Source: Nocardia miyunensis NBRC 108239 | GTDB lineage: Bacteria; Actinomycetota; Actinomycetes; Mycobacteriales; Mycobacteriaceae | Length of the DNA: 34,762 nt | Direction of reading: 5' to 3' | Assembly: GCF_001613065.1 (NCBI RefSeq) | Contig: NZ_BDBQ01000122.1 | Coordinates: forward strand, 1 to 34,762 | Shown here: positions 18,001 to 25,700 of the stretch, in pieces | How the letters are laid out: each line of letters starts with the position of its first letter | Numbering within the stretch: position 1 is the stretch's first letter | Notes under the pieces: model-generated | Databases searched by the model: none | Seen by the model: only the letters and a program-made list of their open reading frames with translations | Told to the model about the DNA's origin: nothing | Program-made: the position numbers and the translations under genes

Positions 18001-21000
18001 GCAAGTCGTTCGCCGATGGAGCCGATGGTGTGGGCTGGTCCGAGGGTGTCGGTGTACTGGTGTTGGAACGGTTGTCGGATGCTCGTCGCAATGGTCACGA
18101 GGTTCTTGCGGTCCTCGCGGGTTCTGCGGTGAATCAGGATGGTGCGTCGAATGGTTTGACGGCGCCGAACGGTCCGTCGCAGCGGCGGGTGATCCGGCAG
18201 GCGTTGGCCAATGCCGGTCTGTCCCCGGCGGATGTGGATGCGGTCGAGGCGCACGGTACGGGTACGACGCTGGGCGATCCGATCGAAGCCCAGGCTCTCC
18301 TCGCCACATATGGGCAGGACCGTGCCGATCGTCCGTTGTGGTTGGGGTCGTTGAAGTCGAATATCGGTCATGCCCAGGCTGCTGCGGGTGTGGGTGGTGT
18401 GATCAAGATGGTCATGGCGATGCGTCATGGTGTGTTACCGAAGACGTTGCATGTCGATCGGCCGAGTACGAAAGTGGATTGGTCGCAGGGCACTATCGAG
18501 TTGCTGACCGAGTCGGTGGTGTGGCAGGAAGGGGATCGTCCGCGTCGTGCGGGTGTGTCCTCGTTCGGGATCAGCGGCACCAACGCGCACGTCATCCTCG
18601 AACAGGCCCCGGACCCCGGCCCGCGACCGGTGACCACGACGGCACCGGCCGGCGGCGTGCTGCCGTGGGTGGTGTCGGCACGCACGGGTGTTGCGCTCGC
18701 CGACCAGGCCCGGCGGCTGACATCCCATCTCGCCGACCATGAACACGATCCGGCCGACATCGGTTTCTCCCTGGCCACGAGGATGGCGTTCGACCACCGC
18801 GCGGTGGTGTTGTCGTCCGAGAGTGAGGGCCTGGAGGCCGGAATTCGAGCGCTGGGTCGCGGCGAGCCGGCGCCCGGTGTGGTGTCCGGTCGAGTGGTAC
18901 CGGGCTCGACTGGAATGGTGTTCTCGGGACAGGGCGCGCAGTGGGCCGGTATGGCCGCGGAGCTGCATGCCGCGTTCCCGGTGTTCGCCGAGCACTTCGA
19001 TCGTATCGTCCGCGAGCTGGAACCGGCTCTGGCCCAGACGGTTTCACTGCGGGACGCACTGGCGGACGATGAATTGGTCGATCGTACGGTGTTCGCGCAG
19101 GCGGGTCTGTTCGCGTTCGAGGTGGCGCTGTATCGGTTGCTGGAGTCGTGGGGATTCCGGGCGGATGTGGTGGCGGGTCATTCGATCGGTGAGGTGGCTG
19201 CGGCGCATATCGCGGGGGTGTTGTCGCTCGCGGACGCGTGTGTGCTGGTGGCGGCGCGCGGCCGTTCGATGCAGGCGTTGCCCGAGGGAGGGGCGATGGT
19301 CGCGGTGGGTGCGTCCGAAGCGGATGTGCTGCCAGTGCTGACCGGAGACGTCTCGATCGCGGCGGTGAACGGTCCGTCGTCGGTCGTGCTGTCCGGCGCC
19401 GAATCCGCCGTCACGGCCGTGGTCGAGGCGAGTGCCGGGCGTGGGTGGCGGACGAAGCGCCTGCGCGTCTCGCATGCCTTCCATTCGGCACTGATGGAAC
19501 CCATGCTCGCCGAATTCGCCTCGGCGATCGCGGATCTGACGTTCGCACGCCCCACCGCCGCGCTGGTGTCGACCGTGACCGGTAGACAGGTCGTCGACGA
19601 GATGTGCGATCCGTCGTACTGGGTGGGACAGGTTCGCGACACGGTGCGATTCGCGGACGCGGTCACCGCGATGGCGGATATGGGGGTGTCCCGCTTCGCC
19701 GAGGTCGGGCCGGACGCCGTGCTGTATCCGATGGTCGATCAGACCCTGGACGGGCGAACCGCGCCGGCGGGCCACGCTCCCGTGGTGGCGTTGGGCCACC
19801 GGGGCCGGGCCGATGCCGCGAGCGTGACCGCCGGCGTGGCCGCGCTGTTCGTCGCCGGTGCCGAGGTGAACTGGGCCGGTCTCTACGCCGGTACCGGAAG
19901 TCGGCGAATCGACTTGCCCACCTACGCTTTTCAGCATCAGCGGTATTGGGCGAACGGTGCGCCCGCGGCCGCCGACGGCGGGGCTCGGGCACTGGGATTC
20001 GCCGATACCGGGCATTCGCTGATCTCGGCGATGGTGTCACATCCCGACTCCGGCGCCGTCACGCTCAGCGGTCGTCTCTCGGTACGGACCCATCCGTGGC
20101 TGGCCGATCACCAGGTGATGGACACGGTGCTGTTTCCCGGGACCGGGTTCGTCGAACTCGTGACGCACGCCGGGCAGCAGGCCGGCTGCCCGGTTCTCGA
20201 CGAACTGGTGCTGCGGGCGCCCTTGGCGCTCCCGGAGACCGGTGGGGTCGCGATCCGTGTGGAGGTCGGTGAACCGGAGGACACCGGACACCGGGCCGTG
20301 CGGGTCTTCTCCTGCCCCGACGGTGCGGCCGATGCCGTCCCGTCCTGGACGCTGCATGCGGAAGGCGTTGTGGCCCAGGGCAACACGGCACCCGATTTCG
20401 ACCTGGTGTCGTGGCCGCCGGCGGGCGCCACCGCGATCGACATCGACGGTGTATACGACGCACTCGATGCCCAGGGCTACCGGTACGGGCCGGTATTCCA
20501 GGCGTTGACCTCGGTCTGGCGCGGGCCCGGTGGCATCTACGCCGAGGTGGCGGTGCCCGAACACGTGCGCGCCGACGCGGCCGGATTCGGGCTGCATCCG
20601 GCCTTGCTCGATGCGGCCTTGCACGCCGTGCGTTCGGCATCGGATGCGGCCGCGTCGGATGCGCCCACGACGGAGATCGCCCTGCCGTTCGAATGGTCGG
20701 GCGTCACCGTATACGCGGGCGGCGCCGACTCGCTGCGGGTTCGGCTCACTCCGAAGGGCGAGCACGGCGTGGCTCTGGATCTCGCCGATTCGACGGGTAT
20801 GCCCGTGGCGTCCGTGCGGCACCTCGCGTCTCGGCCGATCGATCCCGCACAACTCACCACCGGGGCGGCCGCCGGACGGAATGCGTTGTTCCAGGTCGGT
20901 TGGACACCGATATCGATCCCCGATGTCGAGGCGACGACGGTCCGATGGGCGGAGCTGGGTGACGAGATACCCGGCCTCGTGGTGTGGGACTGCCCGGCCG

Positions 21001-22664
21001 GTGACGATCCCGCCACTGTCCGTGCCGCGACTCACGAAGTGCTGCACACCCTTCAGGAGTGGACGACCACCTCCCGCTTCGCCGATTCGGTACTGGTGGT
21101 CCGAACCGACGGCGCGGTATCGGTTGCGGGCGAGGCGATCACGAATCTCGCGGGCGCCGCGGTCTGCGGTCTCGTTCGTTCCGCGCAGACCGAACATCCG
21201 GGCCGGGTCGTCCTGCTCGATACCGACTCCGGCGTGCCTGGCGGCGTGGCGGCCGCGGGCGAACCACAGATCGCCGTCCGCGCCGGACAGGCCTACGCCA
21301 CCCGCCTGACCCGAGTCACACCCGCGGCGGCGCCGGCGCCGGAGGATTCCTTCACCGCCGACGACACCGTTCTGGTCACCGGTGCGAGTGGGTATCTCGG
21401 CGGGCTGTTCGCCCGCCACCTGGTCACCGCGCGCGGTGTGCGCCGACTGCTGCTGCTGAGTCGCCGGGGTGAATCCGCGCCCGGTGCAACGACATTGCGT
21501 ACCGAGTTGGAACAACTCGGCGCGCGAGTCGATTTCGCCGCATGCGACGCGGCCGACCGCGCGGCACTGGCCGCGGCATTGTCCACGATCCCGGCCGGCC
21601 ATCCGGTGACCGGCGTCTTCCATCTGGCCGGTGCGCTCGACGACGGTGCGATCGACTCGCTCACTCCAGACCGGCTGGACACGGTGTTGCGCCCGAAGGT
21701 CGATGCCGCCCTGCATCTGCACGACCTGACCCGGGACCTCCCGCTGAAGGCGTTCGTCCTGTTCGGTTCGGTGGCCGGTACCTTCGGGAATGCCGGACAG
21801 GGAAACTACGCGGCGGCCAACGCGTGCCTGGATGCGCTGGCCGCGCTTCGTCGGGCATCCGGCCGGCCCGCGCAATCCCTCGCCTGGGGTCTGTGGGAGG
21901 CCGAGGGCGGCATGGCCGCCGAACTCGATGCCGCCGCGCGGCAGCGGATAGCGCGCTCCGGTGTACTGCCATTGGGGGCGGAACAAGGCCTCGCCCTGTT
22001 GGATGCGGCCGCGCGCATCGATGCCGCGACCCTGGTCCTGGCTCGGCTGAACCTCGATGCCGTGCGCGGTGCGGAGCCGGTCTCACCCCTGTTCTCCGAC
22101 CTGATCCCGCAGCGTCGCACCGCGGCGTCGGGGGCGGCCGCGGCGTTGCGCGCCCGCCTGGCCGACACCGCGGACCACGAGCGTCTCGCGGTGCTCGTGG
22201 AAATCGTGCGCGGCCGGGCCGCATCGATTCTGGGCCACGACCACGCGCATGCCGTGGACGCGGACAAGGCGTTCAACGAATTGGGTTTCGACTCGGTCAC
22301 CGCGGTGGAGTTCCGCAATGTCCTGAAAACCGTCACGGGTCTGCCGCTGCCCGCGACCCTGGTATTCGACTATCCGACGCCACAGGCACTCGCCACCCAT
22401 CTCGTCGAGATGCTGACCGAGAACGACTCCGGCGAGCCGGAAGCGCTGCCCGAGGACGAGATTCGCCAAGCCCTCCGGACGATCCCGCTTTCCCGGCTCC
22501 GGGCGGCAGGACTGCTGGACGCGCTGATGGAACTCGCGCGGGACGAGCGGACACCGCGCGGTGAAACAGACGGCACCGATCGCAGCGTCGCCGATGAATC
22601 CATCGACGAACTGGACATCGACGACCTGATCGACATGGCCTACAACGGCTCATCAGAGGACTGA
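11985..22664 (+). CDS. Bimodular type I polyketide synthase, 2 x (KS-AT-DH-KR-ACP), mosaic
   Basis: This 3559-residue megasynthase should carry out two malonyl extensions. Order: docking coiled coil 1-38; KS 39-467; AT 580-about 880; DH 959-1226; KR about 1245-1690; ACP about 1700-1775; KS 1797-2209; AT 2309-about 2600; DH 2677-2953; KR about 2965-3390; ACP about 3400-3475; C-terminal docking about 3476-3559. No ER is present. The two modules differ from each other. Module 1 joins a KS-AT like protein 2 to a DH-KR like protein 4. Module 2 has a DH with Asp in place of the motif Gly, and a KR-ACP-docking end that resembles none of its neighbours. KS, AT and ACP active residues are intact throughout. 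The stop is 2 nt before the next ATG, so the operon continues without a break. Confidence 0.97.
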   Translation: MSNPETSNEERLSRYLRKVTADLRAAKKHIQHLEDRAAEPIAIVGMSCRYPGGADTPARLWELVAAGTDAVGPFPADRGWDLERLFDPDPGTPGTVYTREGGFLDAAGDFDAGFFGIGPREAAAMDPQQRLFLEAAWEALEDAGIDPISLRGGDTGVYAGVIHQDYGPRVGSPGLTAESEGHAYPGVSSAVLSGRVAFTFGFKGPALSVDTACSSSLVALHLACQALRQGDTSLALVGGVTVMSDPTLLIAFGRQRALSPDGRCRAFAAGANGTGFSEGLGMLVVERLSDARRNGHQVLALIRGSAVNQDGASNGLTAPNGPSQEKVITDALANAGLTPADIDVVEAHGTGTTLGDPIEAQALIATYGRERVAGPLRLGSLKSNIGHTSAAAGVGGVIKMVQALRHAMLPATLHVDAPSPHVDWSGGGVRLLTTAEPWPVGERVRRAAVSSFGASGTNAHLILEEAPVPEAASTDPVDDGADRARAVGSVVPPWLISAKTEAGLRAQAAALLNWVTEQPDLAVDDIGWSLVTTRAQLEVRGSVVAGDRETMLAGLAALAEHGSATTAGGVATGQAVTRKAAFLCTGQGAQRVGMGRELYAAFPVFAAALDEVCAQLDPLLGGSLAELMFTGRWSGGGLDDADGDVLDRTEFTQPALFAYEVALGRLLISSGMTPDVLIGHSIGELAAACLAGVWSLPDACRLVAARGRLMGRLPQGGAMLAVAASESEVSQALEAVTGDMGRVSIAAVNSPVSVVVSGDDDAVSVLGQWFADRGRKTSRLAVSHAFHSHRMEPMLAEFEAVARDLTYHRPQIPLVSTVSGRTGDDMLEPRYWVEQVRAAVRFAPGVDALVAAGVRRFLEVGPDAVLTAMVRECLPEDIESQSSVVASARRGRPEGEQLVDCLAHAHVVGFDVDWPAFFTGRSVSRVPLPTYAFQRRRYWLASGSHTADVEAAGLGAVDHALLGAVISVPESDGLLLTGRLSVATQPWLADHTIAGVVVFPATGFVELALHSGMRIGCSALTELVLRVPLALPETGGVAVRVVVGGRDEVARRTVRIFSCPDGDVEANPSWTLHAEGVLAEGEAADFDLMSWPPVGAAAVDVDGMYDELLDAGYGYGPAFQGVRAAWRRGDELFAEVALPDSAGAEGFGIHPALFDAALQAGMVRGAGAASPALPSRWAGVTRYSAGAAALRVRIVVDGDEFGLRIADDRGRPVLSAAAVVPRPLSAQDLGAHLVERNLFDVEWVAAAQSSAAAVVPERLAVVGPAAGHPDLAALIETLAASEDPVVPEIVLFECPEVEGAPPEAARRVVAGVLDTLQRWLRDSRFERSRLVVVTRFAVAVDVSDPVSLSHAAVWGLVRAAQAEHPDRFQVLDLDRADPERDPVAVAAFSAAVAGEPEVAVRGADVLVPRLRRHESGTPVRPAERGTVLITGGTGGLGALIARHLVTNHGVRQLLLISRRGTAAPGAMLLRDELAQLGAQVTIAACDVSDRAALAAVIDGIPGEHPLTGVVHAAGTVDNGVIESMTEERIDSVFAPKVDAAWHLHELTRDRSLSLFVFLSSAGGLVLAAGQANYAAANVFLDALAAHRRRAGLPATSVDFGLWARSSGLGVDLSKADFERMRRQGFPPLTESQGLALFDSAVAADTAQLVALRIDPAMLRARGARIPALVRSLVALTPRRQSTSAAGPQFLRLSAGSSDADRAAAVLDLVRSVAAGVLGHPSADAVEPQRAFRELGFDSLGAVEFRNRLDAASGLKLPATLVYDYPTPETVAQFIRSELDGVEAADTVAMKRIRADDDPIAIVAMSCRYPGGVASPEDLWRVIAAGTDTTGVLPADRGWDIDALYDPEPGKAGRTYTRHGGFLYTAADFDADFFGISPNEATTMDPQQRLLLEASWEALERSGVDANALRGSATGVFTGVSFHDYPASSNTGSLVSGRVSYVFGFEGPAVTVDTACSSSLVAMHLAAQSLRSGECDLALAGGVTVMSTPDVFVEFSRQRGLSPDGRCKSFADGADGVGWSEGVGVLVLERLSDARRNGHEVLAVLAGSAVNQDGASNGLTAPNGPSQRRVIRQALANAGLSPADVDAVEAHGTGTTLGDPIEAQALLATYGQDRADRPLWLGSLKSNIGHAQAAAGVGGVIKMVMAMRHGVLPKTLHVDRPSTKVDWSQGTIELLTESVVWQEGDRPRRAGVSSFGISGTNAHVILEQAPDPGPRPVTTTAPAGGVLPWVVSARTGVALADQARRLTSHLADHEHDPADIGFSLATRMAFDHRAVVLSSESEGLEAGIRALGRGEPAPGVVSGRVVPGSTGMVFSGQGAQWAGMAAELHAAFPVFAEHFDRIVRELEPALAQTVSLRDALADDELVDRTVFAQAGLFAFEVALYRLLESWGFRADVVAGHSIGEVAAAHIAGVLSLADACVLVAARGRSMQALPEGGAMVAVGASEADVLPVLTGDVSIAAVNGPSSVVLSGAESAVTAVVEASAGRGWRTKRLRVSHAFHSALMEPMLAEFASAIADLTFARPTAALVSTVTGRQVVDEMCDPSYWVGQVRDTVRFADAVTAMADMGVSRFAEVGPDAVLYPMVDQTLDGRTAPAGHAPVVALGHRGRADAASVTAGVAALFVAGAEVNWAGLYAGTGSRRIDLPTYAFQHQRYWANGAPAAADGGARALGFADTGHSLISAMVSHPDSGAVTLSGRLSVRTHPWLADHQVMDTVLFPGTGFVELVTHAGQQAGCPVLDELVLRAPLALPETGGVAIRVEVGEPEDTGHRAVRVFSCPDGAADAVPSWTLHAEGVVAQGNTAPDFDLVSWPPAGATAIDIDGVYDALDAQGYRYGPVFQALTSVWRGPGGIYAEVAVPEHVRADAAGFGLHPALLDAALHAVRSASDAAASDAPTTEIALPFEWSGVTVYAGGADSLRVRLTPKGEHGVALDLADSTGMPVASVRHLASRPIDPAQLTTGAAAGRNALFQVGWTPISIPDVEATTVRWAELGDEIPGLVVWDCPAGDDPATVRAATHEVLHTLQEWTTTSRFADSVLVVRTDGAVSVAGEAITNLAGAAVCGLVRSAQTEHPGRVVLLDTDSGVPGGVAAAGEPQIAVRAGQAYATRLTRVTPAAAPAPEDSFTADDTVLVTGASGYLGGLFARHLVTARGVRRLLLLSRRGESAPGATTLRTELEQLGARVDFAACDAADRAALAAALSTIPAGHPVTGVFHLAGALDDGAIDSLTPDRLDTVLRPKVDAALHLHDLTRDLPLKAFVLFGSVAGTFGNAGQGNYAAANACLDALAALRRASGRPAQSLAWGLWEAEGGMAAELDAAARQRIARSGVLPLGAEQGLALLDAAARIDAATLVLARLNLDAVRGAEPVSPLFSDLIPQRRTAASGAAAALRARLADTADHERLAVLVEIVRGRAASILGHDHAHAVDADKAFNELGFDSVTAVEFRNVLKTVTGLPLPATLVFDYPTPQALATHLVEMLTENDSGEPEALPEDEIRQALRTIPLSRLRAAGLLDALMELARDERTPRGETDGTDRSVADESIDELDIDDLIDMAYNGSSED
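12099..17325 (+). other. PKS module KS-AT(malonyl)-DH-KR(VDN variant)-ACP, protein 3 module 1
   Basis: KS: Cys213, His348 and His387. AT: begins AAFLCTGQG (Cys where neighbours have Phe or Ser), Ser681 in GHSIGE, HAFH at 784-787, malonyl. DH: His991 in HTIAGVVVFP and Asp1155 in LFDAALQ. KR: GGTGGLG at 1431 and catalytic Lys1536, Ser1560 and Tyr1573 are present, but the LDD motif reads VDN (1516-1518) and the loop reads SSAGGLVLAAGQ. There is no A-type Trp, so the stereochemical class is uncertain. ACP: Ser1738. Both the KR variant and the DH resemble protein 4, while the KS-AT resembles protein 2. Confidence 0.88.
17373..22415 (+). other. PKS module KS-AT(malonyl)-DH(Gly-to-Asp)-KR(B)-ACP, protein 3 module 2
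   Basis: KS: Cys1955, His2090 and His2129. AT: Ser2400 in GHSIGE; HAFH at 2497-2500. DH: His2709 is kept but the motif reads HQVMDTVLFP, with Asp2713 replacing the conserved Gly; Asp2876 in LLDAALH is present. KR: the nucleotide-binding motif is GASGYLG (3133-3139) instead of GGTGGLG, LDD at 3218-3220, the usual SS is GS with catalytic Ser3262 kept, and Tyr3275 is present; B-type. ACP: Ser3437 in GFDSVTAVEF. The KR looks functional; the DH is likely but not certain to be functional. Confidence 0.88.
17827..18292 (+). repeat. KS conversion tract shared with 23232-23697 (copy 1)
   Basis: This stretch of the second KS of protein 3 aligns without gaps to 23232-23697 of protein 4 (offset 5405). 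It includes two perfectly identical blocks, 17827-17882 and 18117-18292 (176 bp). Identity at third codon positions is higher than protein conservation requires, which suggests recent exchange between the two KS copies. Confidence 0.8.
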
Positions 22665-22777
22665 GAATGACGAACCCCGATGACAAGACGCAGAAGCTGG
22701 CGCAGGCGCTGCGTGTCTCGCTCAAGGAGACCGAGCGACTGCGGGCGCGCAACCGCAAGCTCGACGCCGCCCTTCGG
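22416..22777 (+). other. Docking-domain pair between the third and fourth PKS proteins, different subgroup
   Basis: The tail (residues about 3476-3559 of protein 3) has a helix of the IPLSRLRAAGLLDALMELA type, a linker, and a terminal SIDELDIDDLIDMAYN helix. It is clearly unlike the LIDKEFG-type tails upstream. The matching head (residues 1-37 of protein 4) is a coiled coil containing LRVSLKETERLRARN, also unlike the two upstream heads. The change on both sides of the junction supports a matched pair that is insulated from the other two junctions (inference). Confidence 0.75.
22655..22660 (+). promoter_or_regulatory. Ribosome binding site for the fourth PKS gene
   Basis: AGAGGA lies 6 nt before ATG 22667, within the last codons of the upstream gene. 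The spacing and the coiled-coil head that follows support this start. Stop and start are separated by 2 nt. Confidence 0.75.
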
Positions 22778-25700
22778 GAGCCGATCGCGATCGTCGGGAT
22801 GGCGTGCCGGTATCCCGGCGGGGTGGAATCGCCGGAGGATCTGTGGCGGCTGGTCGCCGAGGGCGGCGACGCCACCTCGGAATTCCCGGCGAACCGCGGG
22901 TGGGACGTCGAGCGGCTCTACGATCCGACCGGGGAAACGCCGGGCAGCACCTACAGCCGCGAGGGCGGTTTCCTGCATTCGGCGGGTGAATTCGACCCCG
23001 CGTTCTTCGGCATCAGCCCCAACGAGGCCGCGACGATGGATCCGCAGCAGTTCTTGCTGTTGGAGGCCTCGTGGGAGGCCTTGGAACGCTCCGGCGTCGA
23101 CGCGAGGTCGTTGCGAGGCAGCGCGACCGGCGTCTTCACCGGCTTGATGTATCACGACTATCCGGCCAACGCGAACGCGGGATCCATTGCCTCCGGGCGG
23201 GTTTCGTATGTGCTCGGTTTCGAGGGCCCGTCTGTCACGGTGGATACGGCGTGTTCGTCGTCGCTGGTGGCGATGCATCTGGCCGCGGGGTCGCTGCGAT
23301 CGGGGGAGTGCGATCTGGCGTTGGCCGGTGGTGTGACGGTGATGTCGACACCGGAGACCTTCGTCGAGTTCAGTCGCCAGCGCGGCTTGGCCCCGGACGG
23401 CCGGTGCAAGTCGTTCGCGGATGCGGCCGACGGCGTGGGCTGGTCCGAGGGCGTCGGAGTGCTTGTGCTGGAGCGGCTTTCCGACGCACAGCGCAACGGT
23501 CATCGGATTCTCGCGGTGCTGGCGGGTTCTGCGGTGAATCAGGATGGTGCGTCGAATGGTTTGACGGCGCCGAACGGTCCGTCGCAGCGGCGGGTGATCC
23601 GGCAGGCGTTGGCCAATGCCGGTCTGTCCCCGGCGGATGTGGATGCGGTCGAGGCGCACGGTACGGGTACGACGCTGGGCGATCCGATCGAAGCCCAAGC
23701 GCTGCTCGCTACCTACGGGCAGGACAGGGCCGTCGACAGTCCGTTGTGGTTGGGGTCGTTGAAGTCGAATATCGGTCATGCTCAGGCTGCTGCGGGTGTG
23801 GGTGGTGTGATCAAGATGGTCATGGCGATGCGCCATGGCGTGTTACCGCGGACGCTGCATGTGGACCGGCCGAGCGCGAAGGTCGACTGGACCGAGGGCA
23901 ATATCCGGTTGTTGACCGAGCCGGTGCCGTGGCAGGAAGGGGATCGGCCGCGTCGTGCGGGTGTGTCCTCGTTCGGGATCAGCGGCACCAACGCGCACGT
24001 GATCATCGAACAGGCACCGGCGACCGAAGCGGTGACGGACTCGGTGGTGCGGACCGCACCCGCGGGCGGATTGCTGCCCTGGGTGGTGTCCGCGCGCAGT
24101 GGTCCGGCACTCGCGGATCAGGCCACGCGCCTGGCGGCCCACTTCGGCAGCGCGGAATCATCTGCAGGAGAACAGGATTCGCTCGATATCGGTCTGTCGC
24201 TGGCGGCCACGCGTGCCGTCTTCGCGCATCGTGCCGTCGTGCTGGCGGGCGACCGTGACGCTCTGCTGGCGGGGGTGCGGGCGCTGGCGGCGGGTGAGTC
24301 CGTTCCCGGTGTCGTGTCCGGCCGGGTGGTGCCGGGTTCGACGGGTGTGGTGTTCTCGGGACAGGGCGCGCAGTGGGCAGGCATGGCTGCCGAGCTGTAC
24401 GTGTATCCGGTGTTCGCCGAGCACTTCGATGCGATCGCCGCCGAGTTGGAAACTTCTCTCGGACAGTCTGTTTCGCTGCGTGATGCGTTGGCGGACGGCG
24501 ATCTGGTGGATCGGACGGTCTTCGCGCAGGCGGGTTTGTTCGCGTTCGAGGTGGCGCTGTACAGGTTGCTGGAGTCGTGGGGATTCGGTGCGGATGTGGT
24601 GGCCGGTCATTCGATCGGTGAGGTCGCTGCCGCGCATGTGGCCGGGGTTCTGTCACTGACCGATGCGTGTGTTCTGGTGGCGGCGCGTGGTCGACTGATG
24701 CAGGCGTTGCCCGCGGGTGGGGCCATGGTCGCTGTGGGTGTGTCCGAGGCCGAGGTGCTGCCGCTGCTGAGGGCAGGCGTGTCGATCGCCGCGGTGAACG
24801 GTCCGTCGGCGGTGGTGCTGTCCGGCGTGGAAGACGATGTGCTGGCGGTCGCCGATGTGTGCGCCGGGCGTGGGTGGCGGACGAAACGCCTGCGGGTGTC
24901 GCATGCGTTCCATTCGGCGCTGATGGAGCCGATGCTGGCCGAATTTGCTTCGGCGATCGAGGCTTTGGCGTTCGGGCGTCCGTCTGTGCCGTTGGTGTCG
25001 ACGGTGACCGGTGCGCGGGTGACCGATGAGATGTCGGTGCCGTGGTATTGGGTGCGTCAGGTTCGGGATTCGGTGCGGTTCGCCGATGCGGTGACGGTGA
25101 TGGCGGAGTTGGGGGTGTCGCGTTTCGCGGAGGTCGGTCCGGATGCGGTGCTGGCGCCGATGGTCACCCAGACCCTCGAGGACAGCCCGGCCGGTGCCCG
25201 CACCGGTGCGACGCCGACGGTAGTGGCATTGGCCCGCCGCGACCGGGCCGATGCCGCGACCCTGTCGGCCGGTATCGCCGCGTTGTTCGTCTCCGGCGCC
25301 GACGTGGACTGGGCCGGCTGGTATTCCGGGACCGGAGCGCGGCGAATCGACCTGCCCACCTATGCCTTCCGGCACGAACGCTTCTGGCTCGACGCCCGGC
25401 AGGTACTGGCACAATCGTGGCTGGGAGCCGAACTCGGCGGAGTCACGGCGGTCGGCCTCGATGCCGTGGCGCATCCACTGCTCGGCGCCGCCGTACCGCA
25501 CCCGGAATCCGGCGGCGTGAGCTTCACCGGCCGCTGGTCGGTGGAGTCCGTCGATTGGCTGGCCGACCACAGCGTCTTCGGCGTGGTACTGCTGCCGGGC
25601 ACCGGATTCGTCGAATTGGCCGGCCACGTCGGTGGCCTGCTGGGCTGCGATGTGCTGGAAGAGCTCGTCCTGCACACTCCGTTGACGCTTCCGGCGCAGG

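Noticed and set aside
21765..21770. KR of protein 3 module 2 judged inactive because SS reads GS
   Set aside because: The catalytic Ser is the second residue, 13 before the catalytic Tyr, and is retained (Ser3262, Tyr3275); the nucleotide-binding and LDD motifs are also present.
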